56,400 bases of DNA from the NCBI GenBank assembly GCA_002747175.1, contig PDTK01000005.1, positions 1 through 56,400 of the forward strand, written 5' to 3'. Positions 1 to 9,218 of this stretch are shown in pieces. How positions within the stretch are numbered: position 1 is the stretch's first letter; the number at the start of each line of letters is the position of its first letter. A program made the position numbers and the translations under genes. Under the pieces are notes generated by a model. The model saw nothing but the letters and a program-made list of their open reading frames with translations, was not told where the DNA came from and ran no database searches. The stretch comes from Deltaproteobacteria bacterium. GTDB taxonomy: Bacteria > Desulfobacterota > Desulfobacteria > Desulfobacterales > Desulfosarcinaceae.

Positions 1-1
1 C

Positions 2-196
2 GCCCACACGATTAAAAAACACTGGGACGGCGTCTTGCGTTGGTTTACTTCAAAAATCAACAATGGCATCCTTGAAGGCATCAATAGCCTTATACAGGCG
101 GCCAAAGCCAAAGCACGCAGTTACCGAACGAAACGAAATCTTATCACGATGATCTATCTCATTGCAGGCAAACTGGCGTTCGATTTATCCACATGA
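2..196 (+). pseudogene. ISL3-family transposase, C-terminal end (cut by window edge)
   Basis: An open frame enters from the left edge and stops at 194-196. The 64 residues have the end of ISL3-type (IS204/IS1001/IS1165) DDE transposases: a TSKINNGILEGINSLIQAAK segment with the last acidic catalytic residue (E of LEGIN), then KARSYRTKRN and a hydrophobic tail. The upstream part lies outside the window, so whether the whole element is intact cannot be judged. A CoA-transferase gene begins 83 bp downstream, so the insertion sequence ends at the edge of a metabolic operon. Confidence 0.75.
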
Positions 197-279
197 AATA
201 GCGAGCAGCCAAATTTTATAAAGTGCCCCAATTTATTTCATCTCCATTCCTGAGAAATGATGGCAGGAGATACAATCCG

Positions 280-1239
280 ATGAACGATAAAATCATGACC
301 GCCGGCGAAGCCGTTGAGAGATTTGTAACGGACGGCGACCAGATCGCCATGGGCGGCTTCACCGTTAACCGCAACCCCATGCACATTACCCGGGAAATCA
401 TCCGGCAGGGGAGAAAATCGCTCTACCTTGTCGTTCATTCTCACGGCCAGGCCCTGGAATTGTTGATCGGGGCCGGTTGCGTAAAACGCGTTGAACTGGC
501 CTACGGCGGCGTGGCACGTTTTGCGCCGACCGGCCATCGTTTCAAAAAAGCGTTCCTGGAGAAGCGTATCGAGGTGGAAGATTACTCCAACTATCAGATG
601 ACGCTGCGATTCATGGCCGGCGCCATGGGGCTGCCTTTCGTGGCCACCAAGTCCGGTCTTTCCTCCGATATCGTCCGGCTGTCGGGATTTTCCGAGGAAA
701 GCCGGGGACAGGGTAAGGTGCCGGCCCAAAAATTGAAAGTGGTGGATGACCCCTTGAACGAAAACGGCGGACAGGTCATACTCCTGCCGCCGCTCAATCC
801 TGATGTGGCCTTGATCCACACGCAGTACGCGGGTGATGATGGCACATGCCGTATCGAAGGGCTGACATTTGCCGACATCGAACAGGCCAAGGCGGCCGGC
901 AAGGTGATTGTCTCCTGCGAGGAGATCGTTCCCAAGGATTTCATCCGGCAGGACCCGGACAAGAACTGCCTGGCGCCGTTTATGGTCGATGCCATTGTCC
1001 CGGCACCTTTCGGGGCACATCCCACCGCCTGCCACCGGTTCTACGATTACGATTCCACACATTTGAACATGTTTAGGCAGATGGCCCCGGACGACAAACG
1101 GTTTAACGATTATCTCGACCAGTGGGTGTACCCTTTTGAACGCCAGGAGGATTATCTGGCCAAGGTGGGCATTCAATCGCTTTTGAAAATACGGGCCAAC
1201 CCGGCCCTGGGATATGCCGCCGGTCTGGACAGGAGATAG
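280..1239 (+). CDS. gctA: CoA-transferase subunit A (glutaconate CoA-transferase-like)
   Basis: Alpha subunit of a class I CoA-transferase, which moves CoA between carboxylic acids in the cytoplasm. The 319-residue protein has the family N-terminus (DKIMTAGEAVERFV, then a glycine-rich GDQIAMGGF loop at about 17-25) and the later PLNPDVALIHTQYAGDDG segment typical of GctA/IpdA-type subunits. The start at 280 has an AGGAGA ribosome site 9 bases upstream; a GTG at 223 would add 19 residues with no such site. Subunit B begins 6 bp downstream, so the two are co-translated. Substrate is not readable from sequence: glutaconate, another dicarboxylate, or IpdAB-like hydrolysis of a ring-derived CoA ester are all possible. 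Confidence 0.85.
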   Translation: MNDKIMTAGEAVERFVTDGDQIAMGGFTVNRNPMHITREIIRQGRKSLYLVVHSHGQALELLIGAGCVKRVELAYGGVARFAPTGHRFKKAFLEKRIEVEDYSNYQMTLRFMAGAMGLPFVATKSGLSSDIVRLSGFSEESRGQGKVPAQKLKVVDDPLNENGGQVILLPPLNPDVALIHTQYAGDDGTCRIEGLTFADIEQAKAAGKVIVSCEEIVPKDFIRQDPDKNCLAPFMVDAIVPAPFGAHPTACHRFYDYDSTHLNMFRQMAPDDKRFNDYLDQWVYPFERQEDYLAKVGIQSLLKIRANPALGYAAGLDRR

Positions 1240-1245
1240 GAAAGG

Positions 1246-2019
1246 ATGGTCAATTATACCGCCAGTGAAATAATGGCCCTGAGCGCCGGACGGCTGGTGA
1301 ACGACGGCGACATTTTGTTTGCGGGCACGGGGCTGAGCATGCTGGCCGCCACCGTCGCCAAGCGCATTCATGCCCCGGAAGCCGTGGTTTTTTTCGAGAC
1401 CGGCGGCATTGATCCGTCCCTGGATGAACTGCCCCTGGCAGTGGCGGATCCGCGCGTCATGGTGGGCACATCGGTCAATTCTGGACTGGCCGAGGCGCTG
1501 AGTCTGCTGGGCCACCCCAAACTGCGAACCATCGCTTTTTTGGGTGCGGCCCAGATCGACCGCTTTGGCAACCTCAACTCTACCCAACTCGGGACTTACG
1601 AGGAACCGTTACAGCGATTTCCCGGATCCGGGGGGGCCTGTGATGCGGCCAGTCTGGCCTACGGCGTAATTATTTTCATGCAACACCAGAGGCGGCGTTT
1701 CGTGAAACGGCTGGACTATTTTACGAGTCCGGGATGGCTTGATGGTGGCGATTCACGATGGAAGGCCGGATTCAAACGCGGCGGCCCCATGGCCGTCGTC
1801 ACCAACCTGGGCGTGCTCAAGTTCGACGCCAAGACCCGTGAGATGTATCTGGATGCGTACTATCCGTTTACCGAACCGGAAAAGATTGCGGCCGAAACCG
1901 GCTTTCCGCTGGATCTTTCACGGGCCAGACCATGTTCTCCGCCGACTGATGCAGAACTGAAGACCCTGCGAGAAGATGTGGATCCCCAGCGCCTGATTCT
2001 GGGGCCGCTGCCCGCGTGA
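1246..2019 (+). CDS. gctB: CoA-transferase subunit B (glutaconate CoA-transferase-like)
   Basis: Beta subunit partner of the preceding gene, 257 residues, the usual length. The FFETGGIDPS segment places a glutamate at residue 51, close to the position of the catalytic glutamate that forms the CoA thioester in GctB. The FLGAAQIDRFGNLNST and PGSGGACDAAS motifs are characteristic of this subunit, and the KRGGPMAVVTNLGVLKFD stretch matches the C-terminal half of the fold. It starts 6 bp after gctA and is followed 28 bp later by a flavoprotein dehydrogenase, suggesting one operon that activates and oxidises a hydroxy- or dicarboxylic acid. IpdB-like ring-opening hydrolases share this fold and cannot be excluded. 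Confidence 0.85.
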   Translation: MVNYTASEIMALSAGRLVNDGDILFAGTGLSMLAATVAKRIHAPEAVVFFETGGIDPSLDELPLAVADPRVMVGTSVNSGLAEALSLLGHPKLRTIAFLGAAQIDRFGNLNSTQLGTYEEPLQRFPGSGGACDAASLAYGVIIFMQHQRRRFVKRLDYFTSPGWLDGGDSRWKAGFKRGGPMAVVTNLGVLKFDAKTREMYLDAYYPFTEPEKIAAETGFPLDLSRARPCSPPTDAELKTLREDVDPQRLILGPLPA

Positions 2020-2047
2020 TCGGTCCGGACGATCCCGAGGATGACCT

Positions 2048-3685
2048 GTGCACGAGATTGCATCCCAAAAATCAGCGCCTGCCAATATCGATGACGTTCG
2101 CCAGATACGGGGATTCGACCGCATCCGAAGCGGGTTTCCCATTTACCTGAGCGATGAATCGAAAATGACCGCAGATGCGTTTGAATGGTTGTTTTTCCCG
2201 GCCAATGAAGCGGAATTGTGCGCCGTGGTCAGGCAGATGGCCAAAAGTAACATCAAAATGACCGTCTGCGGCGCGCGAACCGGCCTGGCGGGCGGGTGCC
2301 TGCCCAGCCAGGGCGCGTTGATCGCCATGGATAAATTCAACCGTATCACCGGCCTGCATTATGATTCGCGTGCCGAAGAGTGGCGCGTACAATCCGGTTG
2401 CGCGGTCTCTTTAAGTGAACTGGACAAATGTCTGGCGACAAAATCTATCCCGGATCTCGAACACCGAACAGACGAGGCCGGGCAGGCCGCGCTGGCCCGC
2501 TTCAGGGAGGAGAAGGCACGTTATTTCTATCCGCCGGACCCGACCGAAACCAGCGCCTCGCTGGGCGGTACCGTGGCCACCAATGCCTCCGGTTCCCGGA
2601 CCTATCGCTACGGTCCCACCCGGGACTGGGTCAGGGGGATCCGGGTGGTACTGGCCAATGGAGAAGTCCTTTCAATTCCCCGGGGGAAATACTTTGCTTC
2701 CCCCGGTGGACGTTTCGTCATCTACGATTCCGCCGGTAACGCTTGCGAAATTATGGTTCCGGACTGCCCCATGCCCCGGACAAAGAGCACGGCCGGATAT
2801 TTCGCCGCCCCCCACATGGATCTGATCGATCTATTCATCGGCTCGGAAGGAACTCTGGGCATCGTAACCCATGTGGAGGTCGGTCTTCTGCCGTGGCAGC
2901 CACGGATCGCCATGATCCTTTTTCTCAATGACGATGGGCAGGCGATTGAGCTGGCGCCCCGGTTGCGCCGGGCGCTTCGCTTGCCCCTCAACTTGCTGGA
3001 GTTCTATTCCGGGTATGCACTGAGCCTGCTGCGCAATCTCCAGCGTGAAGATTCCCAGGCCGTGGACATGCCGCCAATACCCGAAAATGCCGGAGCGGCA
3101 CTGTTCATGGAATTACCCGTCGACCCAGAAGATGATGAACTGAACCTGGAAATACTGGCGACCGTGCTCGACGATTGCGGCATCAATATGAAACGTTCCT
3201 GGGCTGCCGTCGAACCCAAGGACATGGAACGCTTCCGGAAGTTTCGCCACATGCTGCCCGAAACGGTAAGCGCCATCATCGCCGAGCGCAAGAAAACGCA
3301 CCCGCAACTGCACCGGGTCAGCGCCGATCTGGCGGTGCCCGATGCACATTTGGCGGCCATGTGGCAGATCTACCGTTCAACATTGGATAGCGCCGGGTTC
3401 GAGTGGCTCGCCTACGGCCATATCGGCAACAATCATCTGCATGTGAATGTTCTGCCGCGGGATCAAAAGGAGCTGGCCGAAGCCATGGGGTTTTACATGG
3501 ATTTCGCACACAAGGCGGTGGAATTCGGTGGAACGGTATCGGCCGAACACGGCATCGGAAAAATCAAGACAAAATTCATGGGTGTCATGTTCGATGAAGC
3601 GATGCTGGCCCAGATGCGGGCGGTCAAAACGGCCCTGGACCCTGGCGGCCTGCTGGGGCCGGGCAACATCTTTGGTGCCGGATGA
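2048..3685 (+). CDS. FAD-binding dehydrogenase, D-lactate/glycolate oxidase type (GlcD/Dld family)
   Basis: Oxidises a D-2-hydroxyacid such as D-lactate or glycolate using FAD. The 545 residues show an N-terminal FAD_binding_4 domain (CGARTGLAGGC near 75; PPDPTETSASLGG near 161, followed by the NASGSRTYRYG pyrophosphate-binding region) and a C-terminal FAD-oxidase domain with GHIGNNHLHVN near 457 and EHGIGKIK near 499, the usual active-site blocks. The start is GTG at 2048. The gene overlaps the start of a decayed lactate-racemase-like gene by 4 bp (ATGA), which supports D-lactate or a similar hydroxyacid as substrate. No cysteine-rich Fe-S domain is fused, so electrons must go to a separate partner. 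Confidence 0.85.
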   Translation: MHEIASQKSAPANIDDVRQIRGFDRIRSGFPIYLSDESKMTADAFEWLFFPANEAELCAVVRQMAKSNIKMTVCGARTGLAGGCLPSQGALIAMDKFNRITGLHYDSRAEEWRVQSGCAVSLSELDKCLATKSIPDLEHRTDEAGQAALARFREEKARYFYPPDPTETSASLGGTVATNASGSRTYRYGPTRDWVRGIRVVLANGEVLSIPRGKYFASPGGRFVIYDSAGNACEIMVPDCPMPRTKSTAGYFAAPHMDLIDLFIGSEGTLGIVTHVEVGLLPWQPRIAMILFLNDDGQAIELAPRLRRALRLPLNLLEFYSGYALSLLRNLQREDSQAVDMPPIPENAGAALFMELPVDPEDDELNLEILATVLDDCGINMKRSWAAVEPKDMERFRKFRHMLPETVSAIIAERKKTHPQLHRVSADLAVPDAHLAAMWQIYRSTLDSAGFEWLAYGHIGNNHLHVNVLPRDQKELAEAMGFYMDFAHKAVEFGGTVSAEHGIGKIKTKFMGVMFDEAMLAQMRAVKTALDPGGLLGPGNIFGAG

Positions 3686-4057
3686 CTTCGCATCCACTCC
3701 CAAACATGTATCGGGTTGAACAGCACTTCCGGCAACCGGCGATCACCGACGTCGAAGCCGCTGTCCGGGAGCAGTTTGCCCGGTTCGATACCGCCGGCCG
3801 CGTGCATCCCGGAGAAAGCGTGGCCGATCTGGTCCCGCGACGCCTGCTGGATCGCATGGACCGCAACACCACCTACGTCAACGCGCTTTCCCCAGGCGTC
3901 TTGCGATCCGGGCGGCTGCCGGTGACCCTGGATCACGATCGAATGGTGATCGAACAGGCGCTCAAACTGCTTCCCGACCCATCCTGTGCCCGTATGGCCA
4001 GGATTCGCAACACCGCAACCCTTGACACCTTCTGGGTGGGCCGGGCCCTTTTACCAC
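3682..4057 (+). pseudogene. larA: lactate racemase (LarA)-like remnant with internal deletion
   Basis: The frame starts in the ATGA overlap with the dehydrogenase. The first ~45 residues (MYRVEQHF..ITDVEAAVREQF..HPGESVA) resemble the N-terminus of LarA-like, DUF2088-containing proteins. The next ~75 (LLDRMDRNTTYVNAL, LDHDRMVIEQAL, CARMARIRNTATLDTFWV) resemble their far C-terminus. The nickel-pincer and catalytic core that should lie between, roughly 250-300 residues, is absent, consistent with a large in-frame deletion. At 4057 recognisable sequence gives way to a dispersed repeat also found at 16368, so the true end is lost as well. It cannot be a working racemase. Family assignment rests on recalled motif similarity, so it is moderate. 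Confidence 0.6.
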
Positions 4058-4112
4058 ATTCGACGTTCTCAGGATTTTTGCGGGTTACATGTCTCGCCGG
4101 ATCGGTCCGAAC
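4057..4112. repeat. dispersed repeat E, copy 1
   Basis: About 55 bp, from CATTCGACGTTCTCAGGA to CCGGATCGGTCCGAACC, match 16368-16421 with a few substitutions. It lies between two convergent genes, replacing the 3' end of the larA-like remnant and supplying the last codons of the methyltransferase on the other strand. Confidence 0.8.
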
Positions 4113-4708
4113 CTTTTTTTCATGCCCCTTGCCAGATATCGCCCCGGCCGATTGGTTATTTTGGGTGATGAAAGCATGGCTTGTAAAAAAAACGATGTCA
4201 TTTTCCGGTCGTCCGGCAGCACATCACGGGCCACCGCTTCATGCCCGCCATGGTGCATCGCCAGTTCTTTCCGGTTCATCAGATGCGCGATGATAAGCTC
4301 CCCTTCCGGCCTCAGCACGCGCGCCATCTCATGAACCGCCTGCCCGGGGTCGTAAAAGTGCGGGAAGGCGGCAAAGCATATCACCCGGTCGAAGGCATTG
4401 TCGTTGAACGGTATTTGATGGACATCCGCCCGGATGACGATATCGCCCGGAGAACGCTGTTTTCGATCGGCCTGTTTTACCATTTCATGGGAGAAGTCGA
4501 AGGCGCAGATCCTTCCCGTCGATCCTGTCAGATAATGCAGATAGGGGATCAATACCCCGGGTCCCGTGCCCACATCAAGCACACGTTCACCGGGCGCCAC
4601 CCCGAATTCGCTGGTCAGCGCTTGCAGCCGTGCCCGCACCGACGCCGGATAACAGGTTGCTTCCCAATCAGCGGCCCGGGAGTCAAAAAAGGTTTGCTTT
4701 GGTTCCAT
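4085..4708 (-). CDS. class I SAM-dependent methyltransferase
   Basis: Small-molecule or cofactor methyltransferase of the Methyltransf_11 type, 207 residues. Motif I is VLDVGTGPGVLIPYL near 44-58, the acidic end of strand beta2 is ICAFDFS near 70, and motif post-II/III is FDRVICFAAFPHF near 105 with LRPEGELIIAHL near 132. Substrate is unknown. The last ~10 codons (KKRFGPIRRDM) are encoded by repeat E, so the original C-terminus has probably been replaced. A TonB-dependent receptor ends upstream on the same strand 13 bp away (4722), so it may be the last gene of that unit. Confidence 0.75.
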   Translation of the reverse strand: MEPKQTFFDSRAADWEATCYPASVRARLQALTSEFGVAPGERVLDVGTGPGVLIPYLHYLTGSTGRICAFDFSHEMVKQADRKQRSPGDIVIRADVHQIPFNDNAFDRVICFAAFPHFYDPGQAVHEMARVLRPEGELIIAHLMNRKELAMHHGGHEAVARDVLPDDRKMTSFFLQAMLSSPKITNRPGRYLARGMKKRFGPIRRDM

Positions 4709-4721
4709 CCTTACCGCCCCG

Positions 4722-6677
4722 TCAATAAGCGAATTTGATACCGATCATCCCGGTCGTTCCGGGCATCGGATAACCGGGATAGTATTCGTAGTCCACATCC
4801 GTGAGGTTTTCGACGGCAAGGTAAATTTCACCTTCCGCCCCTGAACCATGGGAGAAAAATGCGCAGCTCAGTTTTCCGTTTACCAAAAGGTAGCTGTCCA
4901 CGCTGCCGGTGTTTTCAGCATCCGCGCGACGCGCCTGGGCATCGACAAACATATCGCCCACATATTGACAATCAAGGCTCAATTTCATTTTTTCGAAAAA
5001 GCGCCAGTTCATCCCAACACCGGCCGTCCATTCGGGTGCATAGGGCAAATCAGACGGGTCGGTATCCAGAAAAGTCAGCCCGGCAAACAGGGAAAGATCC
5101 TTAACTGGATTGACGGTCAGGCTTGCCTCAACCCCCTGAATCCGGTATTTTTCGATATTGTCGTAAATCGGCGGCGGCGGAGGCGGCGGCACGATCACGT
5201 AACGGTTTTGCCCATCGTCATAGAACCAGGTAACATCGGCCACGGCAAGTGCACCGAAACGGTGCCGCAGACCGATCTCAACGTGATCGACCGTTTCCGC
5301 CTCCAAATCCTTCCAGCTCAATCCCAGCGGAGGAATCACTTTTTCCGACAAAACGACCACATCCAGGCCCGGATAAATCACACCACGGGAGTAGCCGGCA
5401 TGCAGCTCGGTTTGATGATAGCCCAAAATGAGACCCGCGTGGGGCGACCATTGTGCATCGAAATCCGAGTTATCGTAGTAGCGGACGCCAACTGAAGGTA
5501 TGGCGTAAAAGCCTTGCGTGCTTCCAATTTGATGGCTGATGGCGGCGTAAGGGGAAACAACCGTAACATCGTGGCCGTCCCAGCGGTCTCGGGTACCGTC
5601 ACTGAAGGTCTGATCGTATTCACCCTCCGTGACATCCCAATCGAGGCCGGCAACGATTTCGCCGCCCGGCCAAAGGCGGAATGTCTCCCTGGCTTTAAGA
5701 CCGTAAAACAGGAAATCGTTGAACAAGTCTTCCCGCACGCCGGGCGTTCCGGTGACCTGGTTCAACCAGTCGCCTTCGCCACCATTGCGATATAGCTTAA
5801 CGTATCCCTCGGCTGCATCAAACTGGTTTTCAAGCGTCACCACGGAAAGCCAGGAACGCGTTTCATATCTGCCTTCCCGCTCGCTCGGATCAGAACCTTC
5901 GGTACCCGGATCATCGGCATAATTGTCATTCCAGAGGGTGAAATAGGACAGATTCCAATTGTTCGAAATCGTGTACCCGAGACGGCCATACAAATTCTTG
6001 AGTTCTCCGTCGGCATTTTCGCGATGCCCATCGGAAGACCGATAACCGCCGCCCAGGTAATAATCAAAGTTGTTTTTCTTCCCGCCGTGCTCAAGCTTGG
6101 AAAGGTATGTGTCATGGCTGCCGCAGGCTCCCTCGGCCCGTGTCACGAAGCTCTCTGTGTTTTGTCTTTTGGGTACGATATTGACAGCACCGAAGGCATT
6201 CCCAAAAATATGCGGCTGAGGACTTTTGTAGGTTTCAATGGAAAAGGCGGAATCAATGGACATTAAATCCAGCAGGGGATGGTTCCATACACTCATATAC
6301 ATAGGGATGCCGTCCACCAGGGTTTTAATTTCAGCCCCCGGCCGGCTCGAACCCATGCCCCGGATGAAAACCGCTCCGCCCGTTGCGCCGCCGAAGGAAC
6401 CGACCATATTGTATCGGGAAATATTCACGCCTGGTGAGCGCCTCAAAGCCGTGCTCAGGTCCTGGGCATTCAAAGCCTCCATCTGGGCTTCGGTCACCGT
6501 GGTTTTTTGGCCGGCATAACGGTCGGTCTCGTTCCCCTCGATAATCGGGGAGGCGACAACGGTGATATCCTCCAACCGCGTCACCGGGCATTCCTCATCA
6601 TCCGCCATTGCCGCAGCATGAAAAACAGCCAACACGATCAGACATACAACGCATGTAACATAACGTGATTGTTTCAC
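4722..6677 (-). CDS. TonB-dependent outer-membrane receptor 1
   Basis: Outer-membrane beta-barrel that imports a scarce ligand (metal chelate, corrinoid or similar) using TonB energy. 651 residues: signal peptide about 1-27 (basic start, then CVVCLIVLAVFHAAAMA), a TonB-box-like DITVVASP near 36, plug domain with LSTALRRSPGVNISR and VFIRGMGSSRPG, then a barrel ending in the aromatic FAY expected of an outer-membrane protein. The start is GTG with AAAGGAGG 7 bases upstream; a longer frame to 6878 runs through repeat A and is not a credible extension. A run of seven prolines sits in a predicted extracellular loop near 517. It lies in the metal-uptake region and is followed by a methyltransferase. 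Confidence 0.88.
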   Translation of the reverse strand: MKQSRYVTCVVCLIVLAVFHAAAMADDEECPVTRLEDITVVASPIIEGNETDRYAGQKTTVTEAQMEALNAQDLSTALRRSPGVNISRYNMVGSFGGATGGAVFIRGMGSSRPGAEIKTLVDGIPMYMSVWNHPLLDLMSIDSAFSIETYKSPQPHIFGNAFGAVNIVPKRQNTESFVTRAEGACGSHDTYLSKLEHGGKKNNFDYYLGGGYRSSDGHRENADGELKNLYGRLGYTISNNWNLSYFTLWNDNYADDPGTEGSDPSEREGRYETRSWLSVVTLENQFDAAEGYVKLYRNGGEGDWLNQVTGTPGVREDLFNDFLFYGLKARETFRLWPGGEIVAGLDWDVTEGEYDQTFSDGTRDRWDGHDVTVVSPYAAISHQIGSTQGFYAIPSVGVRYYDNSDFDAQWSPHAGLILGYHQTELHAGYSRGVIYPGLDVVVLSEKVIPPLGLSWKDLEAETVDHVEIGLRHRFGALAVADVTWFYDDGQNRYVIVPPPPPPPIYDNIEKYRIQGVEASLTVNPVKDLSLFAGLTFLDTDPSDLPYAPEWTAGVGMNWRFFEKMKLSLDCQYVGDMFVDAQARRADAENTGSVDSYLLVNGKLSCAFFSHGSGAEGEIYLAVENLTDVDYEYYPGYPMPGTTGMIGIKFAY

Positions 6678-6776
6678 GATGGTTCCTCCTTTTTCCGCAA
6701 ATTTCAGCAATAATCCTGCGTCTCCGATTGTCGGCCCCGAACGCACGAATGGCATACGAACCTGCATGAAAAATTT

Positions 6777-6933
6777 GTAAGCGTTCACATGGTACGGCAT
6801 CTGCTTTGTTACCGGGCACTTGAAGTATGCCCCATACGTCTGCGTGCCCGAAGCCGCGCATCTGCGTTGGCCCTGCAAACGCTTACCGGCTGTGCTTTAC
6901 AGGTATTGGCTGCTTCTACCCCGTGAACAGGTA
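6777..6933 (+). repeat. repeat A, copy 1 (structured, complete)
   Basis: A 110-bp imperfect palindrome bounded by GTAAGCGTT (6777) and AAACGCTTAC (ends 6886), with inner arms GGGCAC/GTGCCC and a tip GTATG-CCC-CATAC, followed by a 47-bp tail ending TACCCCGTGAACAGGTA. It lies 100 bp upstream of TonB receptor 1 and 4 bp past the end of TonB receptor 2. Confidence 0.85.
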
Positions 6934-6937
6934 TATT

Positions 6938-9034
6938 TCACCACGCGTACTTGATTTCTCCAATGGCGAATATGCCGGGGGACTTTTCATCTTCGCTTCG
7001 CAAGTATGCTTCATCAAAAAGGTTTTGAACAGTGAGGCTGGCGGTCATTCCCGGCAGTAGAAAATTCAACTCGCGCCAAAGCTTCACATCCACCGTTTCA
7101 TAGCCTTCGATCTCTTCGGTATTCATATCATCCGTGTATTGATCCCCGATATGGTTGAACACGACCCGTGCATTCACGATTGGATTCAGGTAATTGATGC
7201 CGGCGCTGACACTGTGTTTGGGCGCGTATTCCAACGTCTTGCCTTCAATTTCCGGACGTTCGTCAAACGCTTCAATGGTGGACGCGTTGTATGTATAGTG
7301 AACAAACATATTAACATCTTTATTGAAACGGTAGGTCAAATCGGTATCGAGCCCCATGATTTCCACTTCGGTCACGTTGTCCATGATGTAAACGGAGCGG
7401 TCCCGGCCCCAAAGAAATCTTGTCTCGCCGGTGTCCACACTGTAGATAAAATCCTTTCCCCTGGAATAGTAAGCAGAAACAGACAGATCCAGTGCATTAA
7501 AAAATGTTGCGTCGCCGCCGAGTTCGAAAGAATCCAAGGTTTCGTTTTCCAGATTTGGGTTGGCGTCATAAAATCGACCGTGAAATATTCCGTATCGGCA
7601 GAGCGCATCGAGGATCGGTGCGCGAAATCCCCTGGAATACGATCCGTAGATGCTGGCTTTGTCAGTAAAATTGTATCGGGCTGAGAGTTTGGGCGAAAAC
7701 GCCTGCCAGTCATTGTCATCCATTTCGGTCGTCAACTGGTCGAAAGGCGATATGTTGGAGGCATAAGCGCCGTCGTGAAACTTCGCCGTGTCATAGCGGA
7801 CGCCGCCCACTAGCACCAGGCGATCATCCAGTAGGTGAAATTCGTCCTGTAAATAGATCGCGTATTGATCAAGTTTTCCCTTGTTTTTGGCACACTCGTC
7901 GCTCTCGTCATAGTCATCTGTTGCATCGACGCTGCTGCTCCGGATATCGCCACCAAATATAAGGGTCGACCATTTTCCGATTTCCCTGGACAGACTCAGG
8001 GTTGCCCCGTAATCATCCCTGTCTGAATTCACGGTATAAAGGCTGACGGAATTCTCAAAATCGCGATGCCAGAAATATTCTTCCCGCTGGTAGTAAGCGT
8101 TCATGCGCCACTGCCATTTCTCATGGCTTCCTTTATATAACAAACTCAAACTGTTGGTATCGAAATCCCGGTGACTGCCTTCGTCAATGTTGTACTTGTA
8201 TCCCTCGCCTCTGCGATCATCGAAATAAGAATGCGATAGTTCGAAAAAGTTGCCCTCATCGAATGAATGGCCCACTTTGGTGTTCAAGGTGAACTCTTCC
8301 ACGAAGCGATCAATGCGGTTATCATAGTCGCGGCTATCCTCTGTCAAAGACGTGTACCCGTCACTGTCGAGAATGGTTGCGACAACCTGACCGAAAAAGC
8401 CTTGACCGCCGGCTTGTTTCCCCCCCAGCCTGACCGATCCCTGCTTGGTGTCGAAACTTCCGTATCCCACAGATACGTCTCCTTCAAACGGCTTGTCAGG
8501 CTTTTTGGTGATAATGTTGATCACCCCGCCCATGGCATTCGACCCGTAAATTGAAGATCCAGGGCCTTTGAAAACTTCGATGCGTTCAATGTCGGCCAGG
8601 TTGATTCGGTTCCAGCGCATATTACCGGTGTCGCCGACCGAAGCCGGTGCCCCGTCGATAAGCACCAGGGTTCGACCGGGCTCGTTTCCGCCCAGACCGC
8701 GCATGGTCACCTGGGGTGAAAGCTCGAATATCCCATTGGTTCGATTTGTTTGGACACCGGAAACTTGTTGAAAAAGTTCATCAACCCGTTCAAAAGGCGT
8801 CTCTTCAATTTCTTCTGCGGTAATGACGGTGATACGACCCGGCACTCTTTCGATTTGCGTCGGGAATTTGGTGGCTGTCACGACCACCTCCCCCAAATAG
8901 ATAGCCGTTTCTTGAGAAGTATCCTTCGCTTTTTCCGTTTCCGGTGTTTGCCCCAATGCCTGTGAAGCACAAAAGACCATCGCCCATATTCCGAATACGA
9001 GAGCGGTCAAAACAATCTTCTTCGTTCCTTCCAC
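6938..9034 (-). CDS. TonB-dependent outer-membrane receptor 2 (FepA/BtuB-like)
   Basis: Second ligand-gated outer-membrane importer, 698 residues. Signal peptide about 1-30 (KKIVLTALVFGIWAMVFCASQALG), TonB box GEVVVTATK near 48, plug with VDELFQQVSGVQT, VTMRGLGGNEPGRTLVLIDG and IERIEVFKGPGSSIYG, NAMGGVINIITKKP at the plug end, then a long barrel ending EIKYAW with the expected terminal aromatic. A GTG at 9034 has AAAGGAGA 6 bases upstream and is preferred to a nearby ATG (9052) and to longer frames that run through repeat A. The plug is the catecholate-siderophore/vitamin B12 style. Its own copy of repeat A lies 50 bp upstream. Confidence 0.9.
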   Translation of the reverse strand: MEGTKKIVLTALVFGIWAMVFCASQALGQTPETEKAKDTSQETAIYLGEVVVTATKFPTQIERVPGRITVITAEEIEETPFERVDELFQQVSGVQTNRTNGIFELSPQVTMRGLGGNEPGRTLVLIDGAPASVGDTGNMRWNRINLADIERIEVFKGPGSSIYGSNAMGGVINIITKKPDKPFEGDVSVGYGSFDTKQGSVRLGGKQAGGQGFFGQVVATILDSDGYTSLTEDSRDYDNRIDRFVEEFTLNTKVGHSFDEGNFFELSHSYFDDRRGEGYKYNIDEGSHRDFDTNSLSLLYKGSHEKWQWRMNAYYQREEYFWHRDFENSVSLYTVNSDRDDYGATLSLSREIGKWSTLIFGGDIRSSSVDATDDYDESDECAKNKGKLDQYAIYLQDEFHLLDDRLVLVGGVRYDTAKFHDGAYASNISPFDQLTTEMDDNDWQAFSPKLSARYNFTDKASIYGSYSRGFRAPILDALCRYGIFHGRFYDANPNLENETLDSFELGGDATFFNALDLSVSAYYSRGKDFIYSVDTGETRFLWGRDRSVYIMDNVTEVEIMGLDTDLTYRFNKDVNMFVHYTYNASTIEAFDERPEIEGKTLEYAPKHSVSAGINYLNPIVNARVVFNHIGDQYTDDMNTEEIEGYETVDVKLWRELNFLLPGMTASLTVQNLFDEAYLRSEDEKSPGIFAIGEIKYAW

Positions 9035-9083
9035 GACGGATCTCCTTTCCATCTCTCCATGAAATAAAAAACGACGAACATTC

Positions 9084-9163
9084 CGGCTTCGGGCACGCAG
9101 ACGTATTGAGTATACTTCAAGTGCCCGGGAACAGTGCAGATGCGGTGCCCTGTGAACGCTTAC
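9084..9163 (-). repeat. repeat A, copy 2 (half element)
   Basis: Carries the GGGCAC/GTGCCC hairpin and one outer arm (AACGCTTAC, ending 9163) in the orientation opposite to copy 1. The tip reads GTAT-N5-ATAC, so pairing is kept although bases differ from copies 1 and 3. It sits 50 bp upstream of TonB receptor 2 and past the 3' end of fmdE. Confidence 0.8.
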
Positions 9164-9218
9164 CCTGCAAACGGGTTGCCCCCCCATTTAATTGTAATGA
9201 AAAGCTGTGACGCATGTT

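Noticed and set aside
238..1587. Long (449-codon) antisense frame opposite the CoA-transferase genes
   Set aside because: It is a shadow of two well-recognised genes in GC-rich DNA, has no ribosome site and no recognisable domain.
4848..5495. Frames on the plus strand opposite TonB receptors (also 7139-7684)
   Set aside because: Low-complexity shadows of the receptor genes without start signals.
6678..6878. N-terminal extension of TonB receptor 1 through repeat A
   Set aside because: The signal peptide and AAAGGAGG site place the start at the GTG at 6677; the extension only translates the repeat.
6777..6886. Integron attC site
   Set aside because: Palindromic, but the GTTRRRY/RYYYAAC core sites and an integrase are absent.
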